Shown here in pieces: positions 18,365 to 27,003 of a DNA stretch of 64,000 bases. The notes beneath the pieces are model-generated. The model had not been told where the DNA came from. It was given only the letters and a program-made list of their open reading frames with translations, and did no database searches. The stretch covers positions 1 through 64,000 of the forward strand of contig CAVPXP010000021.1 in the NCBI GenBank assembly GCA_963709645.1. The letters are read 5' to 3'. The translations under genes were made by a program, and so were the position numbers. The stretch comes from DYRB01 sp963709645. Lineage in GTDB: Bacteria; Pseudomonadota; Gammaproteobacteria; Chromatiales; Chromatiaceae. Every line of letters begins with the position of its first letter. Position 1 is the first letter of the stretch.

Positions 18365-18898
18365 ATGAAGACCGTTACCTGCTTGGTCACCCTGCTGGGC
18401 GCGTTGACTGCCGGTTGTGCTTATGGCACCGATCCGGCCTCAGGGCGGCTATTCACCAACATGAGCTCGCTCGACTACGCAAGGCTCGTCTGTGACCCCG
18501 TGGAGATTGAAGACTATGCCACCTGCGTCAACGGCATGCTTGGTGTCTACGAGAATTCGACAGAAGCGGAATTTCCGCCCGAGCAGGCGACCTCTGGACC
18601 CTTCTTGGTGATGTTGGGCGCGGACACTTATTATGGCTGGTATCGCTCCCAGCCCTTCGTAGGCGACTTTCGCGTATCCAATGGCCGCACCATGTGCCAC
18701 GGCAGCTACAACGCCTTTGCCGGATCGGTCAATTCGGACTTTAGGGTGCACTGCGATGATGGTCGTCAGGGGACCGCCGAGATCGTCAGAGATGCCGGGG
18801 GTCGAAACGGGGTGGGGACCTTGACCATGACAGACGGTGCCGTGGGCCGCATCATCTTCGGCCGCGAGGTGCTGAAGGGGACCCCTGCCGCAGGCTGA
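18365..18898 (+). CDS. Putative lipoprotein of unknown function
   Basis: 177 residues. The N-terminus is a lipoprotein signal with lipobox LTAGC at residues 14-18. The mature part is acidic and has a short Cys-containing middle (LVCDPVEIEDYATCVNGML), followed by a glycine-rich beta-like region (GRTMCHGSYNAFAGSVNSDF) that resembles repeating strands. I do not recognise a family. It starts at the ATG at 18365, 140 bases after the tRNA terminator, and stands alone on its strand. Confidence 0.75.
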   Translation: MKTVTCLVTLLGALTAGCAYGTDPASGRLFTNMSSLDYARLVCDPVEIEDYATCVNGMLGVYENSTEAEFPPEQATSGPFLVMLGADTYYGWYRSQPFVGDFRVSNGRTMCHGSYNAFAGSVNSDFRVHCDDGRQGTAEIVRDAGGRNGVGTLTMTDGAVGRIIFGREVLKGTPAAG

Positions 18899-19393
18899 CG
18901 GTACGCCGGCTGTTTGGGCCGCGGCTTCTGCCCCGAGACGGGTTTCGGGAATTCCGACGTCTCTGTTAGGTGTTGATCATGGGCCGTCGCGGGGACCGCA
19001 GCGCTCCCCCCCGCCTGGCTCGGGCCGCGAAACGGTTTTGTGCCGGCGTTCGCTACGCTTCGGTCGGTCCGCCGGCATAGAGGTTCATCGCACCCGCGTC
19101 CTGTGACAGTGCGCTCCTCACCCACGGGTCCGCCATCGACCGCGATTCCGCTGTCCTGTCGATCACTACTGCCCGCCAGACCCAGTCTAGGCACAACATC
19201 CCCGCTGACCGGGTCACGCCAGCGGCGTGGCACAATGTCGTGCCACATTTCCGTACTCGATATGGTGCGGGGCCTGCAGCAATTCGGCCGACCTGACGAA
19301 GGGTGGTGAGGCCCGAATGACCGGCAAAGTCCTGGCAAAGGGACTCGCCGCTTTCCCCATCAGATTACCATCGCCTGTGTCAGCGAGGAAAAA
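18899..19393. other. Intergenic region upstream of cbpA with one dyad
   Basis: 495 bases with no convincing gene; the reading frames present lack family features or ribosome binding sites. A perfect 7-bp inverted repeat GTGGCAC-N6-GTGCCAC lies at 19227-19246, about 150 bases before cbpA, and could be an operator or a small hairpin. Otherwise I see nothing definite. Confidence 0.5.
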
Positions 19394-20326
19394 ATGGAAT
19401 ATAAGGACTATTACAAGACCCTAGGCGTCACCCGCGATGCCCCGCAGGACGACATCAAACGGGCCTACCGCAAGCTCGCACGCAAGTTCCACCCAGACGT
19501 CAGTAAGGAGCCGAACGCCGAGGCACGCTTCAAGGAGGTCAACGAGGCGAACGAGGTCTTGCGCGACCCTGAGAAACGTGCCGCCTACGACGCCTTGGGT
19601 GCTGGCTGGCAGTCCGGGCAGGAGTTTCGCCCGCCGCCCGGGGCAGATTTCCGCCACCAGGAGTTTCGTTTCAATCAGGACGAAGCCGCCGAGTTCAGCG
19701 ACTTCTTTTCCAGCCTCTTCGGCGGGCGGGGCTCCGCCTCCCAGCGCGAGCCCCGCCCGCGGCGGGGCCGGGACCAGACGGCACGGCTGCGCATCCACTT
19801 GGATGACGCCTTCCAGGGGGTAACACGCCAGCTCCAGCTCGACGTACCGGAGCTTGGGCCCAACGGGCACCTCGTTTCGCACCCCCGCACCCTCAATGTC
19901 CGCATCCCCTCGGGGGTGACCCAGGGCCAGCAGATTCGACTGGCCGGGCAGGGGTCGCCGGGGGTCAAGGGCGGCACCGCGGGGGACCTCTTCCTGGAGA
20001 TCGACTTCGAGCCCCACCCCTTCCTGCACCCGGAGGGAAAGAACATCCATTTGAACCTCCCTATCTCCCCTTGGGAGGCGGCTCTGGGGGCCACGGTCTC
20101 GGTGCCTACCTTGGGCGGAGCGGTCAGCCTCAAGATCCCGGCTGGGACCCAAACCGGCCGGCGCCTGCGCCTCAAGGGTCGCGGGCTCCCCGGCGACCCG
20201 CCCGGCGACGCCTATGTCCAGATCGAGATCGTTACGCCGCCAGCGGAGACAGACGAGGCCAGGGAAGCCTATCGCCGCCTGGCCGAGGCCTGCGCCTTTA
20301 ACCCACGCGCCAAGCTCGGAGTCTGA
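19394..20326 (+). CDS. cbpA: Curved DNA-binding protein / DnaJ-class co-chaperone
   Basis: 310 residues. The J domain occupies residues 1-70 with the HPD motif in ARKFHPDVSKEP. A Gly/Phe-containing linker (SSLFGGRGS) follows, then the C-terminal substrate-binding domains (LNVRIPSGVTQGQQIRLAGQ, LKIPAGTQTGRRLRLKGRG). There is no zinc-finger domain, which distinguishes CbpA from DnaJ. It stimulates DnaK and binds DNA. AGGA precedes the ATG. The modulator gene cbpM follows after three bases, the classic cbpAM pair. Confidence 0.94.
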   Translation: MEYKDYYKTLGVTRDAPQDDIKRAYRKLARKFHPDVSKEPNAEARFKEVNEANEVLRDPEKRAAYDALGAGWQSGQEFRPPPGADFRHQEFRFNQDEAAEFSDFFSSLFGGRGSASQREPRPRRGRDQTARLRIHLDDAFQGVTRQLQLDVPELGPNGHLVSHPRTLNVRIPSGVTQGQQIRLAGQGSPGVKGGTAGDLFLEIDFEPHPFLHPEGKNIHLNLPISPWEAALGATVSVPTLGGAVSLKIPAGTQTGRRLRLKGRGLPGDPPGDAYVQIEIVTPPAETDEAREAYRRLAEACAFNPRAKLGV

Positions 20327-20329
20327 ACC

Positions 20330-20659
20330 ATGACTACACCAGCGAGCGACCTCGAAGGCGTCGTCCTCGACGAGCGCGTCACCGTCACCTTCACGGAGTT
20401 GACCCAGCTCTGCGGGTCCGACGACGAGGTGGTCCGCCTCTTGGTGGCCGAGGGTGTACTGCACCCTCTTGGCGCCCGCCTGGAGGAGTGGCGTTTCACC
20501 GGCGTCGAGATCCGGCGGGCACGTCGCGCCCTGCGCCTTCAGCGTGATCTGGAGCTCAACCTCGCCGGGACCGCCCTGGCCGTCGACCTGTTGGAGGAAG
20601 TCGAGGCCCTGCGGGCGCGGATCCAGGCGCTGGAGGCGCTGATGGAGCCCGGCGACTGA
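20330..20659 (+). CDS. cbpM: Chaperone modulator CbpM
   Basis: 109 residues. CbpM is a MerR-like winged-helix protein that binds the J domain of CbpA and blocks its action on DnaK. Visible features are FTELTQLCGSDDEVVRLLVA, EEWRFTGVEIRRARRALRLQ (with the Trp-Phe pair near the helix-turn-helix) and a C-terminal coiled coil (LLEEVEALRARIQALEAL). It directly follows cbpA and is surely cotranslated. Confidence 0.9.
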   Translation: MTTPASDLEGVVLDERVTVTFTELTQLCGSDDEVVRLLVAEGVLHPLGARLEEWRFTGVEIRRARRALRLQRDLELNLAGTALAVDLLEEVEALRARIQALEALMEPGD

Positions 20660-20764
20660 GAACGCGTTCCTGGCAAGGCAGCCCACCGATTCGCCACAAC
20701 CGGCGGACGCCACGGGCTTCCCTGGGCCCTGCGCATCCTACCCACTGACCACCGACCACGATTC

Positions 20765-22048
20765 ATGTCCAACCCAGAGATACTGGCCCAATTCGGCAAC
20801 CTGCAAGGGCTGCTGCGCGACCTCCTGGTGGAAGAGCCCGACGACGGGGTTCCCGTTCCAGGGCTGGGGACCCTGGGCTGGCACCTGGGCAACTCCGTCT
20901 ATCGGGAGCTGTACTGGCTGCGCGAGGTGATCTGCGGCGACGCTGACCTGAGCGGGAGGGTCCGCCACATCTTTGCAGATGATCCGGACTCCGCCGCACG
21001 CTGCCCCCTGTTGCCGCCCACCCCGCACCTGCTCAATTGGGCCCAGGAGATCCAGGACGAGAACCTGCGCCGCCTGGCCACCCCCGGCGCCCTACCGGCC
21101 CACCCACTGCTCGCCCAAGACCGCCTACCCTGGTACCTGCTTCAAGAGTCGGCCAAGGATTTGGAACGTATGCTCGCGGTTCGGCTGGTACGCAGACTGG
21201 AGCGGACGGAGCCCGATGGTTACCTGGTCGTGGCCCCACTGGCGTCCCGGCCGCCGGTGGAGGACCCCAAGGGCGACCTGGTCGCCGTGACCCAGGGCCA
21301 CTACCGCATCGGGTCGCGTCACGACCCCTTCGCCTACGACAACGAACTCCCGCCCCAGGGAGTGGAGCTGTCAAGTTACCGTATCGCCCGCCTGCCAGTG
21401 ACCAACGCGCAGTATCTCGGTTTCATGCAGGCCTGCGGCTATGCGAACCTGGCTCTCTGGGACCAGGCCGGGCGCGACTGGCTCGCCGCCAATTCTGTCC
21501 GGGCCCCCCTTCACTGGCGGCGTGACCCGACCGGCCGCTGGTACGGGGTGGGGGTCGCTGGGCCCGCCGACCTCCCGGCGGACCAGCCCGTCTCCGGGCT
21601 CAACCGCCACGAGGCCAGAGCCTATGCCAACTGGGTCTCAGGCCTGGGCGGCGCGGGCACGGGGGCCGTGCTCCAGCACGAGTACCAATGGGAGGTGGCC
21701 GCCCGTGCCGGGGCCATCGACGGCTTGGGCCGGGTCTGGGAATGGTGCGCCAACCCCTTGCATGCATACCCCGACTTCGTCCCCTTCCCGGATGCGGCCG
21801 GTGCTGGCCCGTTCCAACGCGGCCATGCCAGCCTGCGCGGGGCCAGCCTCCACACCCAGCGCTGCCTGCGCCGGCCCAGCCTGCGCCACTGGGCCGACCC
21901 GGCCGAGCGGCGCGGCTTTGCCGGGATCCGGCTGGTCGTTCCCGCCGGACCGGGCCGCGTAGTCGAACCGACCCGATCCGTACGGACAGCAGTCCCGGTG
22001 ACTGAATCGCCCTGCACCGGCCGGCAGCGGCCATCTTCAAGGCACTGA
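20765..22048 (+). CDS. EgtB-like DinB / formylglycine-generating-enzyme domain protein
   Basis: 427 residues. The N-terminal part looks like a DinB-type helical bundle (TLGWHLGNSVYRELYWLREV). The C-terminal part is an FGE-sulfatase fold (SYRIARLPVTNAQYLGFMQA, VSGLNRHEARAYANWVS, GRVWEWCANPLHAYP, GFAGIRLV). This is the architecture of EgtB, the iron-dependent sulfoxide synthase of ergothioneine synthesis, and relatives. I cannot find the usual HxxxHxE iron-ligand motif; the equivalent region reads WAQEIQDENLRRL. A different or lost activity is therefore possible. It lies about 100 bases after cbpM. Confidence 0.72.
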   Translation: MSNPEILAQFGNLQGLLRDLLVEEPDDGVPVPGLGTLGWHLGNSVYRELYWLREVICGDADLSGRVRHIFADDPDSAARCPLLPPTPHLLNWAQEIQDENLRRLATPGALPAHPLLAQDRLPWYLLQESAKDLERMLAVRLVRRLERTEPDGYLVVAPLASRPPVEDPKGDLVAVTQGHYRIGSRHDPFAYDNELPPQGVELSSYRIARLPVTNAQYLGFMQACGYANLALWDQAGRDWLAANSVRAPLHWRRDPTGRWYGVGVAGPADLPADQPVSGLNRHEARAYANWVSGLGGAGTGAVLQHEYQWEVAARAGAIDGLGRVWEWCANPLHAYPDFVPFPDAAGAGPFQRGHASLRGASLHTQRCLRRPSLRHWADPAERRGFAGIRLVVPAGPGRVVEPTRSVRTAVPVTESPCTGRQRPSSRH

Positions 22049-22064
22049 CGTATAGAACATTTAT

Positions 22065-22085
22065 GCCGCATCTACCGGATGCGGC
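22065..22085. repeat. 21-bp perfect dyad after the EgtB-like gene
   Basis: GCCGCATC-TACCG-GATGCGGC: 8-bp arms and a 5-base centre, between the EgtB-like gene and the sulfur globule gene. It has no T tract, so it may be an operator for the downstream gene or a weak terminator. Confidence 0.6.
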
Positions 22086-22111
22086 TGTACCCAGAAGTAG
22101 TCTTGGTACCC

Positions 22112-22117
22112 TATAAT
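22112..22117 (+). promoter_or_regulatory. Possible -10 element of the sulfur globule gene
   Basis: A perfect TATAAT lies 74 bases before the start codon at 22192. No good -35 is found 16-18 bases upstream, so activator dependence is possible. Confidence 0.4.
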
Positions 22118-22191
22118 GCGGGAGCCAGCCCGGAGGCTCAGCAGCCGGGGTCAGGCAAGAAGCTCAACATATCAAGTCGAGGAGGCAGACT

Positions 22192-22539
22192 ATGAAGACC
22201 CTGACCAGCGCACTCACTGTCGCCCTTGTCGTCGGCGGCGCCGCCCTATTCTCTGCCCAGAGCGCCAATGCCTTCTGGGGAGGTGGCCCCTGGTATGGCG
22301 GCGGCCCCTGGTACGGCGGCGGCTACGGCTACCCCTACGGTGGCTGGGGCGGCTACCCCGGCTATGGCGGCTGGGGCGGCTATCCCGGCTATGGTTATGG
22401 CGGCTATGGCTGGGGCGGCTACCCTTACGGCGGCTATGGCGGCTATGGCGGCTATGGCGGCTATGGCTATGGCTATCCCTATGCGGTCGCCCCGGTGACC
22501 GTAGCACCCGTAGCGCCCGCCACTTCGACCGCCAAGTAA
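22192..22539 (+). CDS. Sulfur globule protein, glycine/tyrosine-rich (SgpA/SgpB type)
   Basis: 115 residues. Residues 1-27 form a Sec signal peptide ending in SANA. The mature protein is almost only Gly, Tyr, Trp and Pro in short repeats such as GYPGYGGWGGYPGYG and GGYGGYGGYG, with a hydrophobic Ala/Val/Pro tail. This is the make-up of the structural envelope proteins (CV1/CV2 type) that surround periplasmic sulfur droplets in Chromatiaceae. GAGGAGG precedes the ATG. It is monocistronic, with tandem hairpins downstream. Which of the A. vinosum proteins it matches best cannot be decided by eye. Confidence 0.88.
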   Translation: MKTLTSALTVALVVGGAALFSAQSANAFWGGGPWYGGGPWYGGGYGYPYGGWGGYPGYGGWGGYPGYGYGGYGWGGYPYGGYGGYGGYGGYGYGYPYAVAPVTVAPVAPATSTAK

Positions 22540-22553
22540 TCCGCAATGGCGGA

Positions 22554-22575
22554 GTCCCGCGGTTGACCGCGGGAC
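22554..22575 (+). repeat. Stem-loop directly after the sulfur globule gene
   Basis: Perfect 10-bp stem GTCCCGCGGT/ACCGCGGGAC with a 2-base apex, 15 bases after the stop codon. It may protect the mRNA 3' end or assist the terminator that follows. Confidence 0.7.
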
Positions 22576-22583
22576 CATCCCGG

Positions 22584-22610
22584 AGGGGTGAGCCTGCTCA
22601 CCCCTTTTTC
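22584..22610 (+). terminator. Terminator of the sulfur globule gene
   Basis: 10-bp stem AGGGGTGAGC/GCTCACCCCT with a CT apex, followed by TTTTC. Confidence 0.92.
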
Positions 22611-22649
22611 GTCGCCCTCTCGCCGTGAAGTGTTCGGCCTCCAGCGACC

Positions 22650-23111
22650 ATGCCGGCGCGTTACCCGATCCGCCGTTACACCGATGACCTCGTGCTGCGG
22701 GTACCGCCGGCCCTCTGGCTGGCGATGCTGTTCCTGACGCGCCACATCGCACTCCTCGGGATCACCTTTCTGCCGACCATGGGGCAGGAGGTCCTGGTGC
22801 TGCGTGGCCTGATTCGACCCGAGTACCTGGTCGCGGACCTGGTTGCCCTACCGGTGCTGATCGCTGCCGCACGGCGGCGCAGGGAGGCGGGGCGGTTCTG
22901 GCGGGCAATCTGGCCCTGGGGTCGAGTCCTGCTGATGTGCTCGGCCCTGTCCTTCCCCGTCATCGCGATCGGAGGGCTGCTGACGTCCGGGCGTCCGCTG
23001 GCCCTCGGCATCGATGGACCCTTGCTGGCGGGCTTGCTGGCAAGCCTCGCGGTGGTCGTCTATCTCTGTCGCTCACCGCTCGTACGGGACTGCTTCCGGG
23101 AGTTTCCTTGA
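22650..23111 (+). CDS. DUF2919 family membrane protein
   Basis: 153 residues with about four hydrophobic segments (LWLAMLFLTRHIALLGITFL, ADLVALPVLIAAA, VLLMCSALSFPVIAIGGLL, LLAGLLASLAVVVYLC). The N-terminal YPIRRYTDDLVLRVPPALWL resembles the DUF2919 (YfeZ-like) family of inner-membrane proteins of unknown function. It starts about 40 bases after the sulfur globule terminator. No neighbouring gene gives a clear functional link. Confidence 0.72.
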   Translation: MPARYPIRRYTDDLVLRVPPALWLAMLFLTRHIALLGITFLPTMGQEVLVLRGLIRPEYLVADLVALPVLIAAARRRREAGRFWRAIWPWGRVLLMCSALSFPVIAIGGLLTSGRPLALGIDGPLLAGLLASLAVVVYLCRSPLVRDCFREFP

Positions 23112-23367
23112 AGGCTTCCGTTGCGGAGTTGAGCCAGGAACGGGCCTCCCGTGTTCGGCTCTTGCTTGCGCGAGAAAGTTCGTGCGGCAGCGGCCCACCC
23201 GCCGGGTCAGCGCGGGGCTTTACCGAAACGGCCACAGGGCATGATCTAACGGAGCTGACGGCGGATCGCTGACCGCTGTTCGCCTCGTCTGGCTTGAATC
23301 CCGTCGCCCTGCCCGCCACCATGCGGGCCCCAAGCTGCAAACAGTCGTAACCATCCTGGAGTCAAAG

Positions 23368-23751
23368 TTGATCCTCAACGCCCTGCGCGAAGGCCTCGGC
23401 CGCATCATCGTTTTTATTGACCTCGTCACCCGCCCAAAGCCGCTCCAGCGCAGCCCACAGGCCCAGCAGGAAGTCGAGGCCGCGGTGCGGCTCCTGTCCC
23501 TGTACCAGTTCTATGCCTGCCCCTTTTGCGTCAAGACCCGGCGGGCCCTCCATCGCCTGCATCTCCCGGTAGAAACGCGCGACGCCCAACGCGACCCGGC
23601 CCACCGCGCCGCTCTGGAGGCCGGTGGGGGCAAAGTCCAGGTGCCCTGCCTGCGTATCGACGAGGGCGGCGAGACCCGCTGGCTCTACGAGTCCAAGGAG
23701 ATCATCACCTACTTGGAAGGCCGCTTTGGCCAGTCCCAGGCAACCGCCTGA
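23368..23751 (+). CDS. Glutaredoxin-family protein
   Basis: 127 residues. After an N-terminal extension of about 40 residues comes a glutaredoxin domain: LYQFYACPFCVKTRRALHRL with the CPFC active site, then VPCLRIDEGGETRWLYESKE with the cis-Pro loop, and the GSH-binding-like ESKEIITYLE. The start is TTG at 23368 with CTGGAGTC upstream. It is convergent with tcdA. It probably reduces protein or glutathione disulfides in the cytoplasm. Confidence 0.87.
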   Translation: MILNALREGLGRIIVFIDLVTRPKPLQRSPQAQQEVEAAVRLLSLYQFYACPFCVKTRRALHRLHLPVETRDAQRDPAHRAALEAGGGKVQVPCLRIDEGGETRWLYESKEIITYLEGRFGQSQATA

Positions 23752-23765
23752 GGGCGGGGTCTGGA

Positions 23766-24521
23766 TCAGGCGAGCAGGCGCTGGATCGCCAGCCCGGCCA
23801 GGGTGAGTCCGAACAGGGCCGGCAGATAGCTGACGGTCCCGTTGACCGCCCGCGGGCGGCCCCGCCCGGTGGGCTCCGGGGGGAGGGGGCGGTGCGGTGG
23901 CTCCTCCGACCAGACCGCACACACCCCCCGCTCGACCCCTCGCCGTCGCAGGCGCTGGCGGACATTCCTGGCCAGGGGGCAGCCGCGGGAGTCCATTAGG
24001 TCCCCGGCCCGGATGCGGGTCGGGTCCAGCCGGCCCCCAGCCCCCATACTGCTGGCGATGGGGACGCCGGCCTCAACACAGGCTGCGATCAGGGCGACCT
24101 TGCTGTTCAGGCTGTCGATGGCGTCCACCACATGGTCGAAGCCCTCCGCCACGAGATCGGCCATCTCGTCGGCGGGGAGAAAGCGGTCCAGCAGGACCAG
24201 GTCGCACGCGGGGTTGATGTCGCGCACCCGCTCTCCCATGACCTCGACCTTGGGGCGGCCCAGGGTGGAGCCGAGGGCGACGAGCTGGCGGTTGAGGTTG
24301 GAAGGGGCGACCCGGTCATGATCCGCCAGGCTCAGACGCCCGACCCCGGCCCGGGCCAGGGCCTCGGCGGCGAAGGAACCCACCCCCCCGAGCCCGGCCA
24401 GCAGCACCCGGGCATCGCGCAGCCGTGCGACCCCCGCGTCGCCCACCAGGATGCGGGTGCGCTCCCAGAGGGCGGCATCCGTCTCAGGGATCGGTGCCTG
24501 TGGGGTTTCGGCCTCGGCCAT
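23766..24521 (-). CDS. tcdA: tRNA threonylcarbamoyladenosine dehydratase
   Basis: 251-residue E1-like enzyme (TcdA, formerly CsdL/YgdL) that cyclises t6A to ct6A in tRNA with ATP. The Rossmann-type ATP site is VLLAGLGGVGSFAAEALARA. SNLNRQLVALGSTLGRPKVE is the family's Arg/Asn/Lys activation segment, and the middle shows VDAIDSLNSKVALI. Its ATG is 5 bases from the tatD stop, so tatD and tcdA are likely one operon. Confidence 0.94.
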   Translation of the reverse strand: MAEAETPQAPIPETDAALWERTRILVGDAGVARLRDARVLLAGLGGVGSFAAEALARAGVGRLSLADHDRVAPSNLNRQLVALGSTLGRPKVEVMGERVRDINPACDLVLLDRFLPADEMADLVAEGFDHVVDAIDSLNSKVALIAACVEAGVPIASSMGAGGRLDPTRIRAGDLMDSRGCPLARNVRQRLRRRGVERGVCAVWSEEPPHRPLPPEPTGRGRPRAVNGTVSYLPALFGLTLAGLAIQRLLA

Positions 24522-24526
24522 GCAGG

Positions 24527-25297
24527 TCAGGGTTGCGCCAGGCCCAGCGCGTCGCGGGCGTTGCGCGTGGTCTCGGCGGCCAGGTCCACGGGGTCGGCGC
24601 CGCGGACCTCGGCCAAAGCAGTCAGGACGTCGGGCAGGTAGGCAGGGCTGTTGCGCTCGCCGCGGTGGGCGGCCACGGTGAGGTCGGGGGCATCGGTTTC
24701 CAGGACGATGGCCTCGATCGGCAACGCGCGGGCTAGGGGCCGTAGCCGCAGGGACCTTTCGTAGGTCAACATGCCCCCGAAACCCAGCCGAAAGCCCAGG
24801 TCTAGGTACTTCCCGGCCTGCTGCAGGCTACCGTTGAAGGCGTGGGCGATGCCGCCGATGACCCGCACGCGCTTGAGGGTCGCCAACACCTGGTCGTGGG
24901 CCTTGCGCACGTGCAGCAGGACCGGCAGACGGGCATCCCGGGCCAGGGTGAGCTGGGACTCGAACAGGGCCTGCTGGCGCACTGGGTCCAGGTTGCGCTC
25001 ATGAAAGTCGAGCCCGATCTCGCCCACGGCCAGGGGGCACGTCTCCGCCAGGGCGCGTTCCAGGTCGGCGACGTGCCCCGGGTCGTGCTGGGCGAGGTAG
25101 AGGGGGTGCAATCCTAGGGCGGGGTACAGATCCGAGGCCGAGGCGCACAGCCGCAGCAAACGAGGCCAGGCGGCGGCATGAATGGCGGGGACCACGATCC
25201 CGACCAGCCCGGCAGCGCGGGCGCTAGCCAGAACTTGATCGCGGTCGGGGTCGAAATCCTCCACATCCAGGTGGCAGTGGGTGTCGATCAGGTGCAT
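24527..25297 (-). CDS. TatD family metal-dependent hydrolase
   Basis: 256 residues, TIM-barrel hydrolase. The metal-binding HCHLD occurs in IDTHCHLDVEDFDPDRD. VGEIGLDFHE carries the bridging Glu, HVRKAHDQVL and GGIAHAFNGSL the further His ligands, and LETDAPDLT the Asp. Members are DNases or deacylases involved in quality control. The start at 25297 (ATG) was chosen because the family begins with HLIDTHCH; upstream sequence belongs to the NYN gene. Cotranscribed with tcdA. Confidence 0.92.
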   Translation of the reverse strand: MHLIDTHCHLDVEDFDPDRDQVLASARAAGLVGIVVPAIHAAAWPRLLRLCASASDLYPALGLHPLYLAQHDPGHVADLERALAETCPLAVGEIGLDFHERNLDPVRQQALFESQLTLARDARLPVLLHVRKAHDQVLATLKRVRVIGGIAHAFNGSLQQAGKYLDLGFRLGFGGMLTYERSLRLRPLARALPIEAIVLETDAPDLTVAAHRGERNSPAYLPDVLTALAEVRGADPVDLAAETTRNARDALGLAQP

Positions 25298-25310
25298 CGG
25301 GGGCCTGGAC

Positions 25311-26063
25311 TCACTGGGAGGCGGCGCCCTGCTTATCGCGCACCCACAGAGCCTTGTGCGGGCCACTGCCGACCTGGCGCTCGTCCACCTCGAACAGCCC
25401 GATAGCCTTGACGAGGCCGCTGAGCTTGGCGTAGCCCCAGGTGCGCGAGTCGAACTCCGGGGCACGCTTGGCGACGGTGGATGCCCACCACGCCCAGCTC
25501 CGGCCCAGCCGCTGTCGTCCGAGGCGGCTGCTACGGCGTTACGCAGCAGGTGGACGAGCTTTGCGTCCAGCTTGAGGTCCTTGGCGGACTTGCGCGCCGT
25601 CGGCGTCTCTTCGGCATCGTCCTCGCGCAGCAGCTCGACGAAGATGAACTTGTCGCAGGCGGCGACGAAGGGTGCCGGGGTCTTCTTCTCGCCGAAACCG
25701 TAGACCATCAGCCCGGACTCGCGGATGACGCGAGGCGAGCCGGGTGAAGTCGCTGTCGCTGGAGACGATGCAGAAGCCGTCGAAGTTGCCGGTGTAGAGC
25801 AGGTCCATGGCGTCGATGATCATGGCCCCGTCGGTCGCGTTCTTGCCCGTGGTGTACCGGAACTGCTGCATGGGCTGGATCGAGTGACGCAGCAGCGTGG
25901 GCTTCCAGGACCCCAGGTTGGGCAGGGTCCAGTCGCCGTAGATGCGCTTGACGTGGGCCGTGCCGTACTTGGCGATCTCCGCCAGCAGTCCCTCGACGAT
26001 GGCCGCTTGGGCGTTGTCGGCATCGATCAGGACGGCGAGCCGGTGGTTCTCGACATCAGGCAT
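25311..26063 (-). pseudogene. NYN-domain nuclease with C-terminal LOTUS-like domain, frame interrupted
   Basis: The gene starts at the ATG at 26063 with GGAGGGAG upstream. The N-terminal NYN (PIN-like) nuclease domain shows LAVLIDADNAQ, GDWTLPNLGSWK, DGAMIIDAMDLLY and FCIVSSDSDFTRLA, whose Asp residues bind metal. After a frame change near 25735 it continues with SGLMVYGFGEKKTPAPFVAA, and after another near 25490 with an OST-HTH/LOTUS-like end (TWGYAKLSGLVKAIGLFEVD). The total, 251 codons, is normal for the family. An RNA-processing role is inferred. Two sequence errors would restore a full gene. Confidence 0.8.
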
Positions 26064-26159
26064 GGGCGCAGCACTCCCTCCGGGGACGGTCAAATTGGGA
26101 CAGACTGCCAGCGTTTCGCGCGTAGATGGCCGCCGGCATCGGATGGCGGGCCGCCTTCG

Positions 26160-26717
26160 TTACCACATCAGGTCGTCAGGGACCTCGTACCCGGCATAGG
26201 GGTCCTCTGTGCCGGGCCCGGGCTGCGCCGCCGGTTCTGCCTGGCGTTGGCTCTGGGCCACGATCAGGTCGGGCGCGCGGGCACGGACCTTGTCGGCGAT
26301 CTCCCCTGGGACAAGCTCGTAGAAGTGATCTTGACGCACAACCGCCAAGCGGCCGTCGGACAGCCCACGCTGTTGTTCCGCGGTGACATAAATGCGCTTG
26401 AGGGATTTGCCGTCGGCGAAGTTGAAGGCCAGCTCGCCGCGATCGCGGGTGACCCTGTGGGCATGGATGAGCTGACGCAGCTCGTTGGCCAGGGCTGCCC
26501 GGCGGGCCGCCTCCTGCCGCTCGCGATTGAGGGCTCGGTCGCGCTCGGCCTTCTCGGCCTGCGCTTGCTCGGCACGCCACCGACGCTCCTCAGCGGCCGG
26601 GTCTGGTGCCTGGCCCCGAGCCTTCGCGTCTTTGCGCTTGTCGGTCTTGGTTTGTTTGGCCTTCTGCTGGGTAACCAGCCCGGCCTTGAGCAGCTGTTCC
26701 TGTAGCGAGCTGGCCAC
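26160..26717 (-). CDS. DUF2058 family protein
   Basis: 185 residues, highly charged. The N-terminal SSLQEQLLKAGLVTQQKAKQ is followed by a long Lys/Arg/Glu-rich helix, likely coiled coil (RAEQAQAEKAERDRALNRER). The C-terminal part has LAFNFADGKSLKRIYVTAEQ and the family end EVPDDLMW. The start is GTG at 26717 because TTGGAGGATAGAC precedes it and the family begins here. DUF2058 (YaiL-like) proteins are cytosolic, possibly nucleoprotein-associated; function unknown. Confidence 0.88.
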   Translation of the reverse strand: MASSLQEQLLKAGLVTQQKAKQTKTDKRKDAKARGQAPDPAAEERRWRAEQAQAEKAERDRALNRERQEAARRAALANELRQLIHAHRVTRDRGELAFNFADGKSLKRIYVTAEQQRGLSDGRLAVVRQDHFYELVPGEIADKVRARAPDLIVAQSQRQAEPAAQPGPGTEDPYAGYEVPDDLMW

Positions 26718-27003
26718 GTCTATCCTCCAACGGCTTCGGGCCCAACGATCTGCCGGCAGAGGATGTCTCAGCAGACGGGGAGACGCAAGCGCTGGAGCGC
26801 TTGCCGGTGTGGACCGGCGGAGTCCGCCCTCGAAACTGGTGCCACAGCCGATCATGCCGGTTAGAATCGCGCCTCCCGCCGCTGGGCCGATCTCTGGCGC
26901 CACTGGGGCACCCAACGAGTAACCCGAGAGCACTCGTGACGCCAGCGGCTCCGGGGTATCCACGACTTCGCCGCAGCCTTCAAACCCAAACGAGGACCAC
27001 ATC

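Noticed and set aside
18766..19338. 190-codon minus-strand frame after the lipoprotein gene
   Set aside because: It has low-complexity composition, no ribosome binding site and no family motif, and it overlaps the end of a better gene.
22280..22480. Short-period GGC/TAT repeats that look like a CRISPR or minisatellite
   Set aside because: They encode the in-frame Gly/Tyr repeats of the sulfur globule protein and have no spacer structure.
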